Counted from the stretch's first letter, positions 27,301 through 36,121 are shown. The stretch: DNA of 64,000 bases from Pseudomonadota bacterium (GCA_023388935.1 JAEWFG010000410.1:1-64000); one strand, 5' to 3'. Made by a program: numbers and translations. Notes: generated by a model not told the origin, from the letters alone.

Positions 27301-27733
27301 GAGCACTCGATCGCAGGTCTACACGCTGGCAGAGCAGACCGCCGACTATGGTTTCGGCGCCGGCTACTGGTCGGGCAGCGTGCAGAGTTACGATCCGGTC
27401 AACGACATCCTTGGCCCGGCCGCGAACTTTGCCGGTGCCGCGGATTCGACCGGTGGTCCCGCGCCAACCGGTCTCACGGCAACCAAATCCGGGTTCGACG
27501 TCATCTTCGGATGGAGCGGCACCCCGGGCGCGACGTGGCGGGTCCGCAACTACAATGTTGGCACTGGCGTCATGTTCTCCGAGACCGTCGTGACCAGCAT
27601 GACCTACAACTTCACCGCGGCTATGCAGGGCGCCGAGTACGGCTTCGGCGTCGGCTTCGTGCACTACAAGGTCGCGGAATATGAGGGCGGTGATTGGGGT
27701 GCCGAGGCGGACTTTAATGGGGCGGTGACGTGA
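24350..27733 (+). CDS. Large tail-tip protein with SGNH/SASA-type esterase domain
   Basis: The 1127-aa structural protein follows the tape measure. Residues 1-330 look like a beta-rich distal-tail/baseplate module. At about 664-910 is a SASA-type SGNH hydrolase: nucleophile block FGGQSNAFGHF, block III LIWSQGENDV and catalytic His in PGWIHYKSAVYHAAATELA. These enzymes remove O-acetyl groups from polysaccharide. At about 390-550 is a second, degenerate copy: FAGSVGAAAHF replaces the nucleophile block and ILWSAGELDA replaces block III. About 925-1127 are two fibronectin-III-like repeats. It overlaps both neighbours. Confidence 0.82.
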   Translation: MSLKFARDLPAKPFNTALPRFDPKFWTVDFNKEMLATITPLSGDTFKVSAQFRSNADFIGVKWTSEDHFDHDYFKYATDNDYTNTILAFRHNPTNPNQFTATISDSSFAWTYRLVPYALVGGRYVPLDPLFNTKRTYPASVIKPPAEWTDIPGGLVPYHGRTDYIFILDFDDLRILHFYSGRQIDARAVLEVSFDTLIGSHGLGELTNVESIVQVSHNVVRLTMSNVRIGAKLVPGDKLQVVYRTSLRLAGPHQEEYEVISSSGFGSGTLTAICKGNVLGGAFLVADAFYGRFLKSICPVALQDYEFYFADLKCSGNRTEILKRNHPQPAHSLMMTSGFDDSYSTSADRQVEMVHALGYRGFWNTYVGMSHYFNARTVWLDSETGTHIPVGNDTAHQILFAGSVGAAAHFTIGDLPNRGIDQFKADLGTHYGIPGGLFSVINGAVANSVVDRACSPDPSDAEGWYWWDLEAGAPGPALEYCVLKAAKSDLTAILWSAGELDAAALEQPGGRVPAPSYTRHEACLRAIFAYMREQWGDLPIIIQDVAWGWTAARLTAPSGQPIYLDASANSWGDIVFTWLSLRFSPVGRTYTVEILPPVGETPVRTIIVPGTQIDGGVIYADYPVEQNVLDWGFPPNFIRWRVRDDVGNVSEDWANFPQIDNAAIVKRTVLFGGQSNAFGHFSQLSGATKADYSAGTFRRHLADLLGLRHVQVMPVNASLGSSAIDRQADDDPVHGANYWWDLGDATYNVDVPGPRTTALIDIVNALGVPVDDLIWSQGENDVGAMDPIAMPRYSTVQRFKDATLRVFAAISSACSNADLPIWIQTIGRGWWGDTPPPEPSEVAGVYYKAARDVQKDLAANSQQIRIGSWPDGLARSQNYIKEVGNPGWIHYKSAVYHAAATELAESIFNNVDLVTSAPAWTSLSPPRNIRVTKNSGSGDMTIAWDDPSGYGRSYGNDYGTLNDTDWRVTSLHLGTGAVAHVWDTSTRSQVYTLAEQTADYGFGAGYWSGSVQSYDPVNDILGPAANFAGAADSTGGPAPTGLTATKSGFDVIFGWSGTPGATWRVRNYNVGTGVMFSETVVTSMTYNFTAAMQGAEYGFGVGFVHYKVAEYEGGDWGAEADFNGAVT

Positions 27734-30198
27734 AATACCCGTTCGACCCCACAACCCTCGTCACGCCAGGCGCGTCCCCTGATCCCGAGGTATCCTCCGG
27801 TCCGCAGCGGATCAAGCTGCGCGAGATCGCGGCCAAGATCGCCAGCGACACCGCGAACGTGCTGGTCGGCGCACACGTGGCCGATTATCCGATCACATCA
27901 TATTTCCTCGACGCCAACGGCGACCTGACGACCTTCGGCGCCGAGACCAGCCGATTGATCGGCAGCGATCTCGCGGTGGGCTATGAGGCCGAGGTTCTCT
28001 CGCTGCCACCAACGTTGATGTTGGAGATCGACAATCCCGGCCGCTATTCGCTGCTCGGCGAACTCTATCCAGCCGCTGAAGCGGACGCTGTCACCGCGCC
28101 GCCGGTCAACGCGGCCACCATGGCTTGGTTCGACGCCTTCTTCGCGAAGCTCAATGCGCTGGGCTACGAATACATCAACTCGGTGTCGTACGAGATCATC
28201 GATTTCTACATGCCGCCAGAGTGGAAGCAGCGCGACTATCTCGGCCGCCCCGGTCTGTCGGGCTGGGTGCCGCCCTCGGCATTCATCACGCCGAGCAACC
28301 CCGAGCCGCTCAACTACATGGTCGAGGTTCAGAAGCAATTCTTGACCGCGGCGGTCGCGGCAGGGCATGCGCCGCGCTTCCAGATCGGCGAGCCCTGGTG
28401 GTGGGACGGCGCCTACTCGAACGGCTCGCCGTGCCTCTATGACGACTTCACGCGCGCGCTGTACGCGACAGAGACGGGCTTGACGCCGCCGACACCGTGG
28501 ATCGAGAGCATCTATCAGCCCGTCGCCCCGGATCAGGTGCCATATCTGACGTGGCTTCGCGACAAGCTGGGCGCGAGCACCAATTACATCCGCGATCAGG
28601 TCAAGGCGGTCTTCCCGACCGCCGAGGCGACGTTGCTGTTCTTTACCCCGCAGGTACTGAACCTCAGTTCGGAAGTGACGAACCTGGTCAACTTTCCGAT
28701 CAACGATTGGAAATACCCCGCCTACGACTTCATGCAGATCGAAGACTACGACTGGATCATCGCCTCGCGGCTGGATCTCGTCCCCCTCACCTTCGACGCT
28801 GCTCGCAACATCCTGCTCTATCCGCAATCGGTGGTGCACTACTTCGCCGGCTTCGTTCTCAACGCTCAAGACTATGGAATCTGGAAGTGGGCCGAGACGG
28901 CGATCCGCATGGCCCAGGAGGCCGACATGGCTTACATCTACGTTTGGTCCTACACCCAGGCGATCCGCGACAGCATCCTTTACGATGATCTGCCGCCGGA
29001 GCCGCTGAACGTTCCAATTCTCAACCTGCCGCCGAATTGGAGCGACCCGTACCACGTCATCATCGAGTTCAAGACCGAGATCATCGTCAGCCGCTCGGGC
29101 AAGGAGCAGCGCCGCGCCCTTCGTCGCACGCCCCGCAAGTCGCTCGAATACAGCATCGCGCTCAACGGCGCGGCCGCACGGCAATTCAACGCTGCGCTGT
29201 CCGCCTGGCAGGCCGGTAACTTCTTCACGCCCGAGGTCACGCGCAACTGCGTCAGTACGACCCCCATGGCGGATACCGCGCTGGTGATGACGGTAGACGA
29301 ATTGCCCGGCTGGATGCAGTTGGGCACCGCGGTCATCATCGAGTCCGGCGACGAGCTCGACGGCCGCATCGTCGACCAGATTTCCGGTAACACGGTCACG
29401 TTCACCACGGCCAACGCGGACGACGACACGCGGGCCTGGCCGATCGGCACGGTCGTTTATCCGGCCCTGTTCGGCCGCCTGGTGTCGCCCATGCCGACCC
29501 GCCGGCAGACCAGCAACGTGACCGAGGCGACGGTCCGCTTCAACGTCGCGCCGGCGTCGGAACCCCCTCTCCTCAATCCCCCGGTGGCCGAGCAGACCTT
29601 CAACGGCGTCGAGGTGCTGACACTCCGGCCGAACTGGTCGAAGCCGCTCGACGTGGAACGCCGCTTTGACTCTGAGACGATCGACTATGGCTGGGGCAAG
29701 ACACAGAATTTCTTCCCGACCGATTTCTCACAGCGTCTCATGAAGGCTACTTTCCTCGGCAAGACGCGCGCCGACGCCGAGAAGGTTGTCGGGACCTTTA
29801 TTCGGATGAAGGGGCAGCGCGGCGTCTTCTACATGCCGACCTACGAACGAGACATGGAGATTTCCCCGCTCGCGTCGGCCGGCGTCAACCTGCGTCTCAG
29901 CGGTACCGAGATCGCCGATTGGCTGTCGGACGACAAGGTCTATCGGAACATCGCTATCATCACGCGCGACAAGCAGATTCATTGCTACAGCATTTCGGCA
30001 GTTGCCAAGATCACGACGATCGATACTCTGCTGACTCTCACGACCGCGGTGACATCAGATGTTCTCGCCAACGCGGCGATCGTCTGCTGGCTGCCGCTCT
30101 GCCGCTTTGCGACCGACGAGCTGACGATCTCCTGGGTCACCGACAGCCTCGCTCAATTCGACCTGTCCATTAAGAGCTTGCGAAACGACGAGACCTGA
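27730..30198 (+). CDS. Tail protein with glycosidase-like (TIM-barrel) domain
   Basis: An 822-aa protein starting with GTG overlapping the previous stop. Residues about 90-420 resemble a glycoside-hydrolase-like barrel: AWFDAFFAKLNALGYEYINSV, RFQIGEPWWWDGAY, QIEDYDWII and ADMAYIYVWSYTQAI. That pattern also occurs in gene-transfer-agent and siphovirus tail proteins. About 430-822 is a beta-rich tail module (two copies of a YHVIIEFKTEI / LTLRPNWSKPLDVERRF type element). It probably forms the distal tail or hub arm. Whether the barrel is catalytic is unclear. Confidence 0.7.
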   Translation: MKYPFDPTTLVTPGASPDPEVSSGPQRIKLREIAAKIASDTANVLVGAHVADYPITSYFLDANGDLTTFGAETSRLIGSDLAVGYEAEVLSLPPTLMLEIDNPGRYSLLGELYPAAEADAVTAPPVNAATMAWFDAFFAKLNALGYEYINSVSYEIIDFYMPPEWKQRDYLGRPGLSGWVPPSAFITPSNPEPLNYMVEVQKQFLTAAVAAGHAPRFQIGEPWWWDGAYSNGSPCLYDDFTRALYATETGLTPPTPWIESIYQPVAPDQVPYLTWLRDKLGASTNYIRDQVKAVFPTAEATLLFFTPQVLNLSSEVTNLVNFPINDWKYPAYDFMQIEDYDWIIASRLDLVPLTFDAARNILLYPQSVVHYFAGFVLNAQDYGIWKWAETAIRMAQEADMAYIYVWSYTQAIRDSILYDDLPPEPLNVPILNLPPNWSDPYHVIIEFKTEIIVSRSGKEQRRALRRTPRKSLEYSIALNGAAARQFNAALSAWQAGNFFTPEVTRNCVSTTPMADTALVMTVDELPGWMQLGTAVIIESGDELDGRIVDQISGNTVTFTTANADDDTRAWPIGTVVYPALFGRLVSPMPTRRQTSNVTEATVRFNVAPASEPPLLNPPVAEQTFNGVEVLTLRPNWSKPLDVERRFDSETIDYGWGKTQNFFPTDFSQRLMKATFLGKTRADAEKVVGTFIRMKGQRGVFYMPTYERDMEISPLASAGVNLRLSGTEIADWLSDDKVYRNIAIITRDKQIHCYSISAVAKITTIDTLLTLTTAVTSDVLANAAIVCWLPLCRFATDELTISWVTDSLAQFDLSIKSLRNDET

Positions 30199-30199
30199 C

Positions 30200-31030
30200 A
30201 TGGCCTTTGACGAATACGAGGACAGTCGCCACGACGGCGAACCGATCAACCTCTACAAGTTCATCTTCGGCGACGCGCCGGAAGACAAGCTCGGTTATAC
30301 CGACGCCGAGACCCTTCGGGTGTTCGACGGCCTCAGCTACAAGCCAGTGGCCGTCTCGCGCGACAACATCAACACCAACGGCACGCTCGACAAAGCTACA
30401 CTGTCCCTACGAATGCAGGGCGATATCGAGATGGCGGATCTGTTCCGCGTCTACCCGCCGAGCTACGTCATCGGTCTCGTCATCTATCAGGGGCACGCCG
30501 ACGACCCCTCGAACGAGTTCCTCGCGATCTGGTCGGGCCGTGTGCTGAACTGCGCGACCGCTGGCAGCGAGGTAACGTTCACCGCCGAGCCGACGACCAC
30601 GGCGTTGAAGCGGACGGTTCTACGGCGCAACTACCAGCGCGGCTGCGGGCACGCTCTCTACGGCTCGCAGTGCAAGGCGCCCAAAGTGCTGATCGACAAG
30701 ACGGTCACCGCGATCTACACCCGCAACATCATCACCGTGACGCCGTGGACCGAGAACGTCCAACAGTTCATCGGCGGGACCGTCGAGTGGACGTCGACCA
30801 AGGGCCGTCGCGAGATCGTCACCATCCGGGCCGGCGACAACAGCGGTAATATCCAGCTTTTCGGAACCCCGTCCGAGCTCACCGTCGGCGACGTCATCCG
30901 GTTTGCCCGGGGCTGCGACCACACGATGGGGGCTTTGGGGTGCAGTTTGCACGCCAACATCAACAATTTCGGCGGCCAGCCATGGATACCGTTCAAAAAT
31001 CCCGTTGGCTTCAATTCGCCTTTCAGCTAA
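30200..31030 (+). CDS. Phage BR0599/DUF2163-family tail hub protein
   Basis: A 276-aa protein with the BR0599 family signature: YQRGCGHALYGSQCKAP around residue 148, then ARGCDHTMGALGCSLHANI and NFGGQPWIPFKNP. Relatives include the Rhodobacter gene-transfer-agent hub protein and many siphovirus tail-tip proteins. Four conserved Cys flank the C-terminal domain and may bind a metal cluster. One base separates it from the previous gene. Confidence 0.85.
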   Translation: MAFDEYEDSRHDGEPINLYKFIFGDAPEDKLGYTDAETLRVFDGLSYKPVAVSRDNINTNGTLDKATLSLRMQGDIEMADLFRVYPPSYVIGLVIYQGHADDPSNEFLAIWSGRVLNCATAGSEVTFTAEPTTTALKRTVLRRNYQRGCGHALYGSQCKAPKVLIDKTVTAIYTRNIITVTPWTENVQQFIGGTVEWTSTKGRREIVTIRAGDNSGNIQLFGTPSELTVGDVIRFARGCDHTMGALGCSLHANINNFGGQPWIPFKNPVGFNSPFS

Positions 31031-31033
31031 ATC

Positions 31034-31048
31034 TCAACCATTAGGTGA
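31034..31048 (-). promoter_or_regulatory. 15-bp operator-like site b
   Basis: The minus strand reads TCACCTAATGGTTGAGATT. It lies in the 36-base gap between the BR0599 protein and the next small tail gene, inside an otherwise gapless operon. Oriented against transcription, like sites c, j, l, o and p. A position inside an operon fits a stoperator better than an initiating operator. Confidence 0.65.
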
Positions 31049-31066
31049 TTTTCCGGAGATCGTGCG

Positions 31067-31303
31067 GTGGGTATCGAGACGCTTGTCGGACAGCTCGTTA
31101 TCGGCCTCGCCCTGGCCGCGCTCTCCTATGTGCTGACCCCGCGGCCGCAGCAGGAAAAGCCGCCGGCCGCGATGGACCTGGAAGCGCCGACCGCCGAGGC
31201 CGGCCGCACCGTCCCCGTCGTGTTCGGCACCATCCGGGTCAAGGGCCTCAACGTCCTCTGGTACGGCGACATTCAAACCTACGAGTACGACACCAGCGCA
31301 TGA
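31067..31303 (+). CDS. Small tail protein with N-terminal membrane segment
   Basis: A 78-aa protein with GTG start and CCGGAG upstream. An N-terminal hydrophobic helix (LVGQLVIGLALAALSYVL) is followed by a short Pro-rich linker and a conserved tail sequence (GRTVPVVFGTIRVKGLNVLWYGD). The last stretch resembles the N-terminus of lambda J-like tip proteins, suggesting a split module of the tip. It overlaps the next gene by ATGA. Confidence 0.72.
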   Translation: MGIETLVGQLVIGLALAALSYVLTPRPQQEKPPAAMDLEAPTAEAGRTVPVVFGTIRVKGLNVLWYGDIQTYEYDTSA

Positions 31304-31530
31304 CCGAGATCGATATCCAGCCCGGCGAAGAAGACCTGATCATCACGGCAGATGACGCGATCAAGGCTGGTCATTGCGCGACCGGCGTCTATCGGTGGTT
31401 CAAGCAGCACGGCTTCGATGCGCGGAAGGCAATGCGCGAGGGCGTCAAGCTGTCCGACGCGCTCGCCATCAATGACGCCTTCGGCAACCAGGTGATCGAG
31501 CGCACCCTTGCCCGGCGCAGGGGACAGTAA
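31300..31530 (+). CDS. Hypothetical small tail-region protein
   Basis: A 76-aa acidic protein (MTEIDIQPGEEDLIITADD...). Its centre, IKAGHCATGVYRWFKQHGFD, is conserved among phages with similar tail-tip operons, where it precedes the J-like gene. The ATG overlaps the previous stop and its TAA shares a base with the next ATG. A chaperone or connector role is possible but unproven. Confidence 0.7.
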   Translation: MTEIDIQPGEEDLIITADDAIKAGHCATGVYRWFKQHGFDARKAMREGVKLSDALAINDAFGNQVIERTLARRRGQ

Positions 31531-33866
31531 TGGGCATCGGTGGCAGCAGCGACGCTCAAACGCACGTCGCGAAATACTTCATCTCGATCCACTACGGCAT
31601 TTGCACGGGCCCGGTGGACTCCATCAACAAAATGGTGATCGACGACAAGGTCGTCAATTGGGGCGGCTACCCGATCAACGCCAACATGAGCGCCTTCATC
31701 AACCAGACCGAATTGTACGGCGGGGTGAAGAAGCAAGGCGGCCTGCAGGGCATTTTCGACTTCATGCTCGGCGGCCCAACTCAGCAGTTGACGCCCGAAG
31801 CCGCCGCCAAGCTCGGCGGAACGCCAGACACCCTGCCCGGCTTCCGCGGCATCGCCTCGATCTTCGCGCGCGGCAACCAAGGGATGTACGGTACCGGAAC
31901 GCCGGGGTTCTATTGGACTGCGAACAGCCCCTATCTCTCGCCGCCGTCGATGGAGGTCACCCGCATTCCGGTCGGGCCAAACGGCAAGGCTGCGCTGGAA
32001 GGCAATCAGGCGAACTTCGCCGATATCATCTGGGAATGCCTCACCGATACCGATTGGGGTCTCGGCTCCCCGGAAGGCCTGCTCGATCGCGAGTCCTTCA
32101 AGGGCGCAGCCACCACCCTGGCCGCGGAAGGCTTCTGCGGATCGATGATGTGGACGCGGCAGGATGTCGTCGAGAAATTCATCAATGAGGTCCTCGATCT
32201 CATCCAAGCGACGTTGTTCGCCCATCCGCGAACCGGGCTGCTGACACTCCGTCTTCTGCGCGACGACTACGACCGCGACACCCTGCCCGTCTTCACCCCC
32301 GACAACTGCAAGATCACGAAGTTCCAGCGCAAGGTCTGGGGTGAGACAGCGAACGAGCTCATCGTGTCGTGGACGAACCCGGAGAGCGAGGAAACCGAGA
32401 CTGTCGTCGTCCACAACAATGCGAACATCGCGATTCAAGGTAGCGTCGTCAGCACGAGCAAAAACTACTACGGCATTCGCAACGCCGACCTCGCGACCAG
32501 GCTGGCGCTGCGCGATCTCACTCAGGTGTCCGAACCCTTCCTTGCACTGAACATCGAAGCGAACCGGAGCGCGTGGACGCTGGTGCCCGGCGATATGTGC
32601 AAGGTCCGCTACCCCGAGCACGGCATCGGCGAAGCCTATATGCGCGTCGGTACCGTCGACTACGGCAAGCCCGGCGCCTCGGTCGTCAAGGCCGCTCTGG
32701 TCGAAGACATCTTCTCGTTTGGCACCTCCATCTTCGTGCCGGTGGGCGAGAGCCTGCCACCCGTCATCCCGACGCCTCCGACTATCCCCGACCCCGATCC
32801 GCCGCTGCCGCCCGACATCCCTTGGGTCGACCCGGCCACGGCGCCGACGGCTCTCGACCATCTGCTGATCCGCGACGTTCCGTTCTTCGTGCTCGCCCGC
32901 GCGCTCGGCGACACCGCCGTTCAATCGATCGCCTACCCCTCGACCGGCAACATGCTGCTCACGGCCCAGGACTCCCCGAACGTCTCCTCGATCGGCTACT
33001 GGACGCAGGTCTACGGGCCGACCGGCGAAGCCTCGCTCGAGCAGGTCGGCTTCCTCAACAACCGCAAGCGCGTTCTCCTCGCCGCCCCGCTGGGTGCATC
33101 TGGCACCTCGACGCTCGCCTTCGCCTCTCCGAATGGCGCCACCGTGGAAGTCGGTAGCATCATGGAGTTCGTCAGCGTCAGCAATCCGAACATCTTCGAA
33201 ATGGCTGCGGTGACCGCCGACAACGGCGACGGCACCTACGAGCTGAATCGCGGCATTCTCGACACGACCCCGCTTCGCTGGAAGAAGGGCGACATCGTCT
33301 GGAATTGGCCGGCGAACAGCTCGGTCGTCGATCCCACCGGCCGCACCGACCATGTGGATGCGATCTACAAGTTCACGCCTCGCACGTCCAAGGGGATGTA
33401 TTCCGTCAGCGCGGCACCGCTGGTCACGCAAACCGCGCACGATCGCATGCATCTGCCCTACCGGCCGGCGAACGTGAAATTCAATGGCAATCTGTACAGC
33501 CAGCAGATCGATGGCACGAGCAACGTCGTCGTCACCTGGTCGCGCCGCAATCGGCTGACCGAGAGCTCGCAGATCCTGGCGTGGACCGACGCCGACACGG
33601 CGCCCGAGACCGGGCAGACGACCACCGTGGAAATTTTGGACGGCAGCGGTGCGGTCGCGTTCACGCACTCCGGGTTGACCGGCACGACGTACACGGCACT
33701 CGCGTCGGAGATTTCGTCGGCGGCCGGTGCCGGCGGCAAGGCCTTCATTCGCGTCAAGTCGGTTCGAGACGGCTTCGAAAGCCTGAACCCCGTCACGCGC
33801 AAAGTCACGACCATCGGATTGGGTGGTTACGGTCTGAACTACGGCAAGGATTATGGAGCAGTCTGA
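31530..33866 (+). CDS. Central tail-tip protein, J-like
   Basis: A 778-aa host-contact hub protein of the phage-tail/J family. The N-terminus (GIGGSSDAQTHVAKYFISIH) has small-residue-rich features. Residues about 160-420 contain the conserved tip core (FADIIWECLTDTDWGLGSPEGLLD, then ANELIVSWTNPESEETETVVV). A Pro-rich linker at about 412-435 (PTPPTIPDPDPPLPPDIPW) divides it from C-terminal beta domains including an FnIII-like module. It would sit at the end of the tail and steer DNA release. Confidence 0.85.
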   Translation: MGIGGSSDAQTHVAKYFISIHYGICTGPVDSINKMVIDDKVVNWGGYPINANMSAFINQTELYGGVKKQGGLQGIFDFMLGGPTQQLTPEAAAKLGGTPDTLPGFRGIASIFARGNQGMYGTGTPGFYWTANSPYLSPPSMEVTRIPVGPNGKAALEGNQANFADIIWECLTDTDWGLGSPEGLLDRESFKGAATTLAAEGFCGSMMWTRQDVVEKFINEVLDLIQATLFAHPRTGLLTLRLLRDDYDRDTLPVFTPDNCKITKFQRKVWGETANELIVSWTNPESEETETVVVHNNANIAIQGSVVSTSKNYYGIRNADLATRLALRDLTQVSEPFLALNIEANRSAWTLVPGDMCKVRYPEHGIGEAYMRVGTVDYGKPGASVVKAALVEDIFSFGTSIFVPVGESLPPVIPTPPTIPDPDPPLPPDIPWVDPATAPTALDHLLIRDVPFFVLARALGDTAVQSIAYPSTGNMLLTAQDSPNVSSIGYWTQVYGPTGEASLEQVGFLNNRKRVLLAAPLGASGTSTLAFASPNGATVEVGSIMEFVSVSNPNIFEMAAVTADNGDGTYELNRGILDTTPLRWKKGDIVWNWPANSSVVDPTGRTDHVDAIYKFTPRTSKGMYSVSAAPLVTQTAHDRMHLPYRPANVKFNGNLYSQQIDGTSNVVVTWSRRNRLTESSQILAWTDADTAPETGQTTTVEILDGSGAVAFTHSGLTGTTYTALASEISSAAGAGGKAFIRVKSVRDGFESLNPVTRKVTTIGLGGYGLNYGKDYGAV

Positions 33867-34585
33867 TGGCATCGCGCGCGCTACCCGGTCTGGGACTGAA
33901 GGGCTTTTGGGGTTCCGGCTACGACGGCTGGGACGGCGAGATGGACACCAACCTGCTGACGATGTCCGTCCTGCTGAACGGTACCGTGAAGTCGGCGACG
34001 ACCTCGCTGCCGGGCTCGCCGACGAACGGCGACATCTACATCGTCAAGGTCGGCGATCCGAACGCCGGCAAGGTCGCGGTCCGCGACGTCGGTGCCTGGG
34101 TCTATCTCACCCCGGCCCGCGGCTGGCGGCTTTGGGTCGATGACGCCCTGCAATATCGGACCTATGACGGCGCGGTCTGGGTCATCGAGAACGAACTGCT
34201 CTCGACATCGGTCGTCTCCGGTTCGGCCGTCGCCCTGACGACCAATACGGCGGCGAACGCCATGAGCATCGCGAACGTCCCCAAGGGCGATTGGGACATC
34301 TCGATCAATGCCGCCTTCCTGCCGGGCGCGACGACGTCGATTACCGAACTGCTCGCCTCGATCTCGGTGGCCTCCGGAACGATCGACACGACCCCCGGGC
34401 GCTTCAACAGCCTGCCGATGGCAGCCTTCGTGCCCGGTGCCAATCCCATGAGCCTGGTCGTCCCGTCTCACCGGATCACACTGGCCTCGACGAGCACCCT
34501 GTATTTCGTAGCCCGGGGCAAGTTCACCGTCGCCGGCTTGGGGGTCTACGGCTCGCTGACGGCACGTCGCGCCAAATTGGGCTAG
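33866..34585 (+). CDS. Tail fiber protein with DUF2793-like N-terminus
   Basis: A 239-aa protein. Residues 1-120 match the DUF2793-type fiber base (LPGLGLKGFWGSGYDGWDGE; LPGSPTNGDIYIVK; WRLWVDDALQYRTYDGAVW). The C-terminal half is a beta-rich head (NAAFLPGATTSITELLASI) that likely binds a receptor. The ATG overlaps the J stop codon. It is the last tail gene before the lysis module and is followed by operator-like site c. Confidence 0.82.
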   Translation: MASRALPGLGLKGFWGSGYDGWDGEMDTNLLTMSVLLNGTVKSATTSLPGSPTNGDIYIVKVGDPNAGKVAVRDVGAWVYLTPARGWRLWVDDALQYRTYDGAVWVIENELLSTSVVSGSAVALTTNTAANAMSIANVPKGDWDISINAAFLPGATTSITELLASISVASGTIDTTPGRFNSLPMAAFVPGANPMSLVVPSHRITLASTSTLYFVARGKFTVAGLGVYGSLTARRAKLG

Positions 34586-34593
34586 GGTCAATC

Positions 34594-34608
34594 TCAACCG
34601 TTAGGTGA
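34594..34608 (-). promoter_or_regulatory. 15-bp operator-like site c
   Basis: The minus strand reads TCACCTAACGGTTGAGATT, preceded by TTGACGAA. It lies between the tail fiber and endolysin genes. The full minus-strand string TTGACG plus a 17-base spacer mimics the promoters at sites d and e, yet no leftward gene follows. The orientation is against lysis-gene transcription. Confidence 0.65.
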
Positions 34609-34629
34609 TTCGTCAAAAGGTTCGCGCAA

Positions 34630-35568
34630 ATGAAAGCCAATTTTGCCAAGGCCATGAAGATCGAACTCGTCTACGAAGGCGGAAAAGATAATGATCCGGT
34701 CGATCCCGGTGGCCGCACCAATCAGGGCATCATTCAGCGCGAGTACAGTGCCTATCGGCTGCGCAAGGGGCTGCCGAACCGCGACGTCTTCCTGATGGAG
34801 GACGCCGAGCGCGACGAAATCTACGACACGCAGTACGGCAAGAAGATCCACTTCGACGAGCTCCCGCCCGGCGTGGACATCGTCATGCTCGACGGCGCGA
34901 TCAACTCCGGTGTCACGCAGTCGGTCAAGTGGGCGCAGCGGGCGCTCGGGCTCAACGCCGACGGCGTCCTGGGCATGGTCACCATGGAGCGCATCCAGAA
35001 CCACCCCGACCACGATGCGCTGATCGCAGACATCCTGGAGCGCCGGCGCGCATTCCTCAAGGCGCTGAAGACCTATTGGCGGTTCGGCAAGGGCTGGATG
35101 GCTCGGGTCGACAATCTTCAGAAGGTCGGCCAGTCCTGGGCCATGGGCTCGGTCGGCCCGACCGTCGTCTACGTTCCGGACGGCCACAAGAAGGCGAAGG
35201 TTCAGGACGCCCCGAAGGCTCCTTCCACTGCGCCGGCCGCGGCGATGCAGTCCGGCGGCGCGATCACCACCGGTATCACGACGGTTCAGAGCGTGTTCGA
35301 GCCGCTGCAAGGAACGCCGATGATCGACAAGATCGTTCTCGGCCTGGCTGTTGTCTCGGCCTTGGTGGTCGCGGGCGGCATCGCCTACGGGCTCTGGGCC
35401 AAGTCTCGCAAGGACAAGCTCAACGACGTTCTCGATCTCGTGGCGCAGCAGGGCGCGGCGAACAACGACAACGTCCCCTTGGAGGTCATGGAGCAGTTCT
35501 TGACGCGCGGTGACGCCGGCAAGCACGACGCTGATGATCCCCACGGCACGACGGCAGCCGCAGCGTGA
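34630..35568 (+). CDS. Endolysin, GH108 muramidase with membrane segment
   Basis: A 312-aa lysin. The GH108 domain (residues about 1-165) has the catalytic Glu in the YEGG motif (LVYEGGKDNDPVDPGG), GRTNQGI, and the PG_binding_3-like LDGAINSGVTQSVKWAQRA segment. A Pro/Ala linker is followed by a hydrophobic helix at about 235-257 (IVLGLAVVSALVVAGGIAYGLW). This suggests C-terminal membrane anchoring. It would cut the glycan strands at lysis. Confidence 0.88.
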   Translation: MKANFAKAMKIELVYEGGKDNDPVDPGGRTNQGIIQREYSAYRLRKGLPNRDVFLMEDAERDEIYDTQYGKKIHFDELPPGVDIVMLDGAINSGVTQSVKWAQRALGLNADGVLGMVTMERIQNHPDHDALIADILERRRAFLKALKTYWRFGKGWMARVDNLQKVGQSWAMGSVGPTVVYVPDGHKKAKVQDAPKAPSTAPAAAMQSGGAITTGITTVQSVFEPLQGTPMIDKIVLGLAVVSALVVAGGIAYGLWAKSRKDKLNDVLDLVAQQGAANNDNVPLEVMEQFLTRGDAGKHDADDPHGTTAAAA

Positions 35569-35852
35569 AGCGGGTCGTCGCAACCATCGTCGCAGACGTC
35601 GACTACGCCAAGCACATCCCTGGCGCAGTCGAGTTGCATGACGACGGCCTCTACTACGTCTGCCCCTGTGGCTGCCGGTACGTGGGCTATCTGCCCTTCA
35701 AGCCGGCCGCCTCCCCGTCGTGGCATTGGGACGGCGACCGCGAAACGCCGAGTCTCGAGCCCGCGATCCGTCACCAACTGCGCGACGCCGACGGGACGCT
35801 TCGCGGGACTCATTTTCACGGCTGGCTGCGCGCCGGCGTTTGGATGGGCTGA
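35565..35852 (+). CDS. DUF6527-like small protein
   Basis: A 95-aa protein with GTG start overlapping the endolysin stop. It has a CPCGC cluster (YYVCPCGCRYVGYLPF), then SWHWDGDRETPSLEPAIRH and HFHGWLRAGVW. That His/Cys-rich pattern is seen in DUF6527 proteins that often sit in phage lysis regions and probably bind zinc. Role unknown. Confidence 0.75.
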   Translation: MKRVVATIVADVDYAKHIPGAVELHDDGLYYVCPCGCRYVGYLPFKPAASPSWHWDGDRETPSLEPAIRHQLRDADGTLRGTHFHGWLRAGVWMG

Positions 35853-35854
35853 CC

Positions 35855-36121
35855 ATGTCCGTTCTTATTACGATCGCCGGATTGCTCGGCATCAACGTTC
35901 CCCGACTCATCGCCTATGCAGTCGTCGTGGTCGCGATCGTCGTCGGCGCCATTAGCATCAAGTTCCATTACATCAACGTCGGCCGCGATCAGGTCACCAA
36001 CGAGATCGCCGCCGGCAACAGGGAGACATTGCGCGATGTCAACGCAGCTAAGAGCAAGGTGGACGACTGCCGCGCTGCTGGTGGCAGTTGGAGCACTCTC
36101 GACGGGATGTGCTCGCAATAG
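35855..36121 (+). CDS. Rz-like inner-membrane spanin (i-spanin)
   Basis: An 88-aa protein with one N-terminal membrane helix (LIAYAVVVVAIVVGAISI) and a short periplasmic segment. It overlaps, in another frame, the lipoprotein gene that starts at 36036, the usual arrangement of spanin pairs. The ATG at 35855 is the first Met before the membrane helix; the longer frame upstream is a shadow of the DUF6527 gene. The coiled-coil part is short compared with lambda Rz. Confidence 0.72.
   Translation: MSVLITIAGLLGINVPRLIAYAVVVVAIVVGAISIKFHYINVGRDQVTNEIAAGNRETLRDVNAAKSKVDDCRAAGGSWSTLDGMCSQ

Noticed and set aside
31389..33872. 827-aa antisense frame opposite the J-like tail gene
   Set aside because: Mirror of a clearly coding gene; composition rich in Arg/Val/Asp as expected of a shadow frame.
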